From Cristatella mucedo (Eukaryota > Bryozoa > Phylactolaemata > Cristatellidae), in the NCBI GenBank assembly GCA_009760855.2, contig WPIO01000007.1, positions 9,465,001-9,475,000 of the forward strand: a stretch of DNA of 10,000 nt. The letters are read 5' to 3'. Shown in pieces: positions 7,277-10,000 of this stretch (within the stretch, counting starts at the first letter, position 1; every line of letters starts with the position of its first letter). Below the pieces are notes generated by a model. That model worked only from the letters and a program-made list of their open reading frames with translations. It searched no databases and had not been told where the DNA came from. Both the position numbers and the translations under genes were made by a program.

Positions 7277-7789
7277 ATTGAAATTGGTTCATGCATTTGT
7301 GACATCCTATCTCGACTTCTGTAACTCACTTGCTTGTAGGCCTACCGGCGTGTGCAATCAGGTGCTTGCAGTTGATGCAAAACTCGGCAGCTAGGCATGT
7401 CTTTCGTGAGCGTCACAGTCCGTTGCCATCACACCACTTTTCGCTGACCTGCACTAGCTCCCAATCCAGCAGCGAATTGTTCTAGGGACGTAAGCACAAT
7501 TGACATTGTTCTGTCAATCATTTTTACGTCCCTTCATTCTCTGGCTCCAGCCTACCTATCAGAACTACTCCCCGCTAGCCTAAGCATGGTACCACCTGCT
7601 ATTCTGACTCAAATAATTTAGCTACGCTTCGTAGAACCATAAAACCTTTGGAGACCGATTCTGTTGTTCGTTTGCTCCCAAAGCCTGGAAGTCACAACCG
7701 ACTGACGTCAAGACATTCCCTGACTGGACGATATTTAAAAAGAAGCTTAAAACGCACCTGTTCATACAGCATTTAGTGGGTTCTTGTGA
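7277..7789 (+). pseudogene. LINE ORF2 C-terminus, multiply frameshifted (copy E)
   Basis: Translation gives FVTSYLDFCNSL near the start, then an extra base in CACTTGCTTGTAGG (copy C reads CACTGCTTGGTGACC) shifts the frame. Later recognisable pieces occur in other frames, such as SLAPAYLS near 7540. An inserted hairpin-forming stretch lies at 7485-7532. A one-base loss near the end, GTTCATACAGC against ATTTAGGACAGC in copy C, shifts the frame again before the homologous stop TGA at 7787-7789. It has no coding capacity and no catalytic motifs. Confidence 0.8.
7485..7532. repeat. 48-nt quasi-palindrome inside LINE copy E
   Basis: GGGACGTAA (7485-7493) pairs with TTACGTCCC (7524-7532), and ATTGACA (7499-7505) pairs with TGTCAAT (7512-7518) around the loop TTGTTC. 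Overall 17 of 21 arm positions pair. The right arm is ordinary LINE sequence (copy C reads TTAGGTCCC at the same place); the left arm is extra, since this interval is about 20 bases longer than in C. A template-switch mutation that copied the right arm backwards would explain it. Confidence 0.7.
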
Positions 7790-7809
7790 TTCGTCCTTTG
7801 TGGGCTTGT

Positions 7810-7926
7810 GCTTGGTGTCATTGTGCATGCTACCACTAACCATGTTTTACATGTTGACACAGTGTACGTCACCTCTAGTCATGTTGCGCTTGTTGACTTT
7901 TCGCATGCTACCGCTAATTCTTTAAT
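7810..7926 (+). repeat. Three-unit ~38-bp tandem repeat in LINE 3' UTR (copy E)
   Basis: Units begin near 7810, 7850 and 7889, each with a TTGNTGAC/GTGTCA-like start and a CTAACCA/CTAGTCA/CTAATTC block near the end. Copies A and C show two clear units and only a possible remnant of a third. Confidence 0.5.
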
Positions 7927-8036
7927 CGCGCTTTTGTTCACAGAATATGCAAGTGCCTAGAAAGAGATTAGTTTCTCTGAGGGCGCAATAAAAACGTATT
8001 AACATTATTTTTATTATCAATGAGTCGAAATGAAGC

Positions 8037-8386
8037 TGAGTAGCCTGGAAGTAGCAGAGCAAGACGGCCGGAAAGAATTGGTCAGCGGCGGTACCGGCAG
8101 AGAAGATGCCGTCGCGCTAGATGAATCTTGGCAGCGAGCTCCGCAGTCTAGAACCTGCAGAACAAAAGCTTCCGGCGCCAACTGCTTTCGAGTGAAAGAA
8201 TGGAGCAGCAGATGTATCGTCAGTAGACGACCTGGAGGTGTGGGCGTGACACCGGTCGGCTCCCTGTCCCGCCACAAGCGGGACTCGCGAGCTCCGCCCA
8301 CCCAATGAGTGCTCTGCACGCGAACACGCGTTGCGCCCAGCGATTGCGGTACTGTCACGTGACTACGCCAAATCGTGAGCGCCGGG
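8037..8386 (+). repeat. Diverged duplicated segment, copy 2, left part
   Basis: This is the partner of 4025-4336. It starts about 18 bases after the tail of LINE copy E. The match at 8037-8077 is strong (33 of 41) and the one at 8324-8386 weaker. A + strand frame is open from ATG 8030 to 8308 (92 codons, Ser/Arg/Gly-rich), and a - strand frame overlaps it at 8017-8526 (169 codons). Neither shows a domain I know, and GC-rich DNA leaves long open frames by chance, so neither is called a gene. Confidence 0.55.
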
Positions 8387-8540
8387 TGCTGGCCTCGAAC
8401 GCGCGGACGCGGACGCGCGCGAGCACCGACTGAGACGCACACGATTGCGAGGCTCAGAGCTTCACCGGCGTTCGTTGCGAGTCGGTTGGAACTAGCGCCA
8501 CTACGAGTGCAGCGTTTGTGATCCATTCGGACGCCGAAGC
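8241..8540. promoter_or_regulatory. CpG-rich segment, possible promoter region
   Basis: By hand count about 45 CpG pairs fall in these 300 bases, well above what the base composition predicts, with the densest part GCGCGGACGCGGACGCGCGC at 8401-8420. The LINE-derived DNA beside it is CpG-poor by comparison. Unmethylated promoters or recently transferred DNA can look like this. It holds a 10-bp E-box palindrome. No TATA box, start site or downstream gene could be identified, so the promoter reading is inference. Confidence 0.4.
8354..8363. promoter_or_regulatory. E-box palindrome GTCACGTGAC
   Basis: This perfect 10-bp palindrome equals the CLEAR-type site bound by TFEB/MITF-class and USF bHLH-zip factors. 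It lies inside the CpG-rich segment, a more plausible setting than the site at 2468. The related segment at 4281-4336 lacks it. Binding is not shown. Confidence 0.35.
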
Positions 8541-8558
8541 CACAGCACCCGTTAGTAA
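8461..8558 (+). repeat. Diverged duplicated segment, copy 2, right part
   Basis: This is the partner of 5380-5483, with 44 of 60 ungapped matches. In this copy it lies 424 bases after the start of the left block, against 1355 bases in copy 1, where LINE fragment D accounts for about 280 of the extra bases. It is followed by CTTTTTCTTTCCAG at 8561-8574, which resembles a splice acceptor; no exon structure supports it. Confidence 0.65.
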
Positions 8559-8737
8559 CACTTTTTCTTTCCAGCGCTTTCTTTGCGAGCAGTAGGAAGA
8601 GGCTCAGAACTGGTGCAGCTCAGCTCAGCCGTGTACGAAGGAGCCGAACCGGCGGAGAGGTGGGGCCTCGCGCATCGGAGCAGAGAGAGTCGGCCCGCAA
8701 AGCCAGCGTCGATGGCTGGCGCGCTGCCCGGCTCGGC

Positions 8738-8828
8738 AATGCTCCCGTAAAATGCTCCCGTAAAATGCTCCCGTAAAATGCTCCCGTAAAATGCTCCCGT
8801 AAAATGCTCCCGTAAAATGCTTCCGTAA
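8738..8828. repeat. 13-bp tandem array, 7 copies
   Basis: AATGCTCCCGTAA is repeated seven times with no spacer. The first six units are identical, and the seventh (8816-8828) has T for C, reading AATGCTTCCGTAA. The period is not a multiple of three, so the EHFTGAFYGSILR-type repeat seen in a - strand frame at 8620-9009 is only a reading of the array through all three phases. Near-identity of the units points to recent expansion. Confidence 0.95.
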
Positions 8829-10000
8829 AAGTCACGTAGCTTTTAAGAAGGAAAAATTGGCATCTCAAGGAAACAAGAGTTCTCGACACAAAGAGGCGCC
8901 GATGTGAGAAGCTCGCCAGCTGCCTGTTTTGGGAAAGACTGAATATCAGCACAGAAAGAGCCCCGCCCGGAAGCCTGGTCGGACGCCGTTTCTGGAAAGA
9001 GATGGCCATCCATTGCCCTCATTTGAATTGCCTGAAGCACCCCCATGGCTGCGCGCCAGACAGGCTGATGTAACACCGTTTAAAAATATTGTCAGCCTCC
9101 ATCTGGAGAAATAGCCTACAGCGACGCGCGCAGCGGGTGCTACTCCCAGATCGAGGTCCCTCTTTGAAAAAGCCCCAAGTTACGCTTGCCGCTAGGCAGG
9201 CCTCTCTGCAACTCTACGATTGCCTCTTTAATCAATAATAATAGCCTCTCTTGATACGTACACTGAAATCGCATGCCGAATGAGCGCCGCGCTAGCATGC
9301 TTTTTAGCTCAGTCTAAGAAAAAATTGAGTCGTATTCTTTCTGGAGAAAAGTCTTCGCCCGACTAGTCTATTATCCGCTCTCTCTAATCCCGGCGGTTGC
9401 CTCCTCTTTCTCCTGGAAGTCGGCTAGCTACTCGGAAAGGGTTGTTGGACCTCCAAGGGGTTGGGGACTAATAAAATAGCGTAGGTAAAAGTTTGGACTC
9501 GAACGGCTGAAATGTTGGGCGGGGAAGCCCAGCCACGCGCCATCAGTCCGACATGAGGGGGAGGGGCTCTAGCCTCCACCCCGCCCCCTAGCCTCTTCGC
9601 CCCGCGATCTCACATCACGGAGCTTCGCTTTAGCGGGCAGCCACAACAGAATCTGTAAGCAAAGCGGCTCTTATCTATCCGCATGCTAGATAAGTATAGC
9701 TTCCCGGGTGCTCTGGAGTGCACGAAAAAATTGATCGCCTCCCCGTACGTTTAGCGTCAGCATCACCTCGAATGCAGGCTGCCGGCGAGGTCAAAGTACG
9801 AGGATAATCCTATCGACTGGCGGTTGCCCTGTGCGGTCACCCTGACGCAAGAGACTGACTGTTGCCTATTCGTGAGTGTTTACAAAAATGCAAAATGCTC
9901 CGCCATTCGGTGCATCTGTGGAACCTTTTGAAGTATCGGTACGGCTGCTCTACATTTCTGGCATTACGAATGGCTTAGCTAGGCGTCCGAAGTGAGTTTC
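8829..10000. other. Gene-free stretch, nothing recognised
   Basis: Small frames occur at 8843-9076 (-) and 8929-9114 (+) on overlapping bases. No domain, LINE similarity, tRNA or repeat array was found from here to the right edge. A GC-rich patch with GGGGAGGGG-like runs lies near 9556-9600. Confidence 0.5.

Larger units (their letters stand above)
7277..8019 (+). mobile_element. LINE copy E, older, abutting copy C
   Basis: Similarity to copy C starts at about 7277, matching C near 6572, and runs through the ORF2 C-terminus, 3' UTR, stem-loop region (AGTGCCTAGAAAGAGATT at 7951-7968, then CTCTGAGGGCGC) and an ATT-rich end at 8001-8019. Its first bases follow the ATT tail of copy C directly. 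It carries many substitutions and several indels, and is clearly less similar to C than A is. The terminal block GGGCGCTTTATCAAG of copy A reads GGGCGCAATAAAAAC here. Three ~38-bp units can be traced in its 3' UTR. Confidence 0.85.

Noticed and set aside
8017-8526. 169-codon open frame on the - strand
   Set aside because: It lies in GC-rich DNA with few stop codons, overlaps the tail of LINE copy E and an opposite-strand frame, and has no recognisable domain. The related segment at 4025-4336 does not keep the frame.
8561-8574. Splice acceptor CTTTTTCTTTCCAG
   Set aside because: It is a good match to a polypyrimidine tract plus AG, but there is no open coding exon after it and no matching donor could be argued.
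8738-8828. CRISPR array
   Set aside because: The 13-bp units are directly joined with no spacers, and the window is eukaryotic in character.
8620-9009. - strand protein with an internal amino-acid repeat
   Set aside because: The repeat is only the 13-bp DNA array read in all three phases. The period is not a multiple of three and the flanks show no domain.
1103-9476. AATAAA words at 1103, 2298, 7987 and 9471
   Set aside because: Such hexamers are common by chance and none follows a supported gene; the one at 7987 is within the altered tail of LINE copy E.

Overview
The window looks like non-coding, repeat-rich animal DNA, most likely from an invertebrate. The evidence is the absence of any bacterial-style gene array, the (CA)n and (ATT)n microsatellites, and several decayed copies of a non-LTR retrotransposon (LINE) of the L2/CR1-like type. 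The species cannot be named from the sequence. No intact host gene is supported.

Layout. Positions 1-493 hold the 3' end of one LINE copy (copy A), which enters from the left edge. Positions 494-2337 hold no supported gene. Positions 2338-2475 are a (CA)n-rich microsatellite. Positions 2969-3041 are a stub with only the last ~70 bases of the LINE (copy B), followed by a second (CA)n tract. Positions 4760-5038 hold an old LINE fragment (copy D). Positions 6022-7276 hold the best-preserved copy (C), with reverse-transcriptase motifs GVPQGS and YADD but a broken frame. Directly after it, at 7277-8019, lies an older copy (E) joined head to tail. The right end has a CpG-rich segment (8241-8540), a seven-copy 13-bp tandem repeat (8738-8828) and about 1.2 kb in which nothing is recognised. 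All five LINE pieces are on the + strand.

The LINE copies share a compact 3' end: an ORF2 C-terminus, a 3' UTR with a ~38-bp internal repeat, a short stem-loop with arms AAAGCGCC/GGCGCTTT, and an ATT-rich tail. In related L2-clade LINEs the terminal stem-loop is the site the reverse transcriptase recognises. Copies A and C are alike (about 90% in the shared coding part, hand count). D and E are much more decayed, which suggests at least two waves of insertion.

The least expected result is a diverged pair of segments, 4025-5483 and 8037-8558. They share two clear blocks and one weaker one in the same order and orientation, and none is explained by the LINE. This could be an unnamed interspersed repeat or an old local duplication of a promoter-like region. 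Nothing here amounts to a convincing new biological system; the duplicated blocks, the 48-nt quasi-palindrome inside copy E and the 13-bp array are the parts that merit checking.
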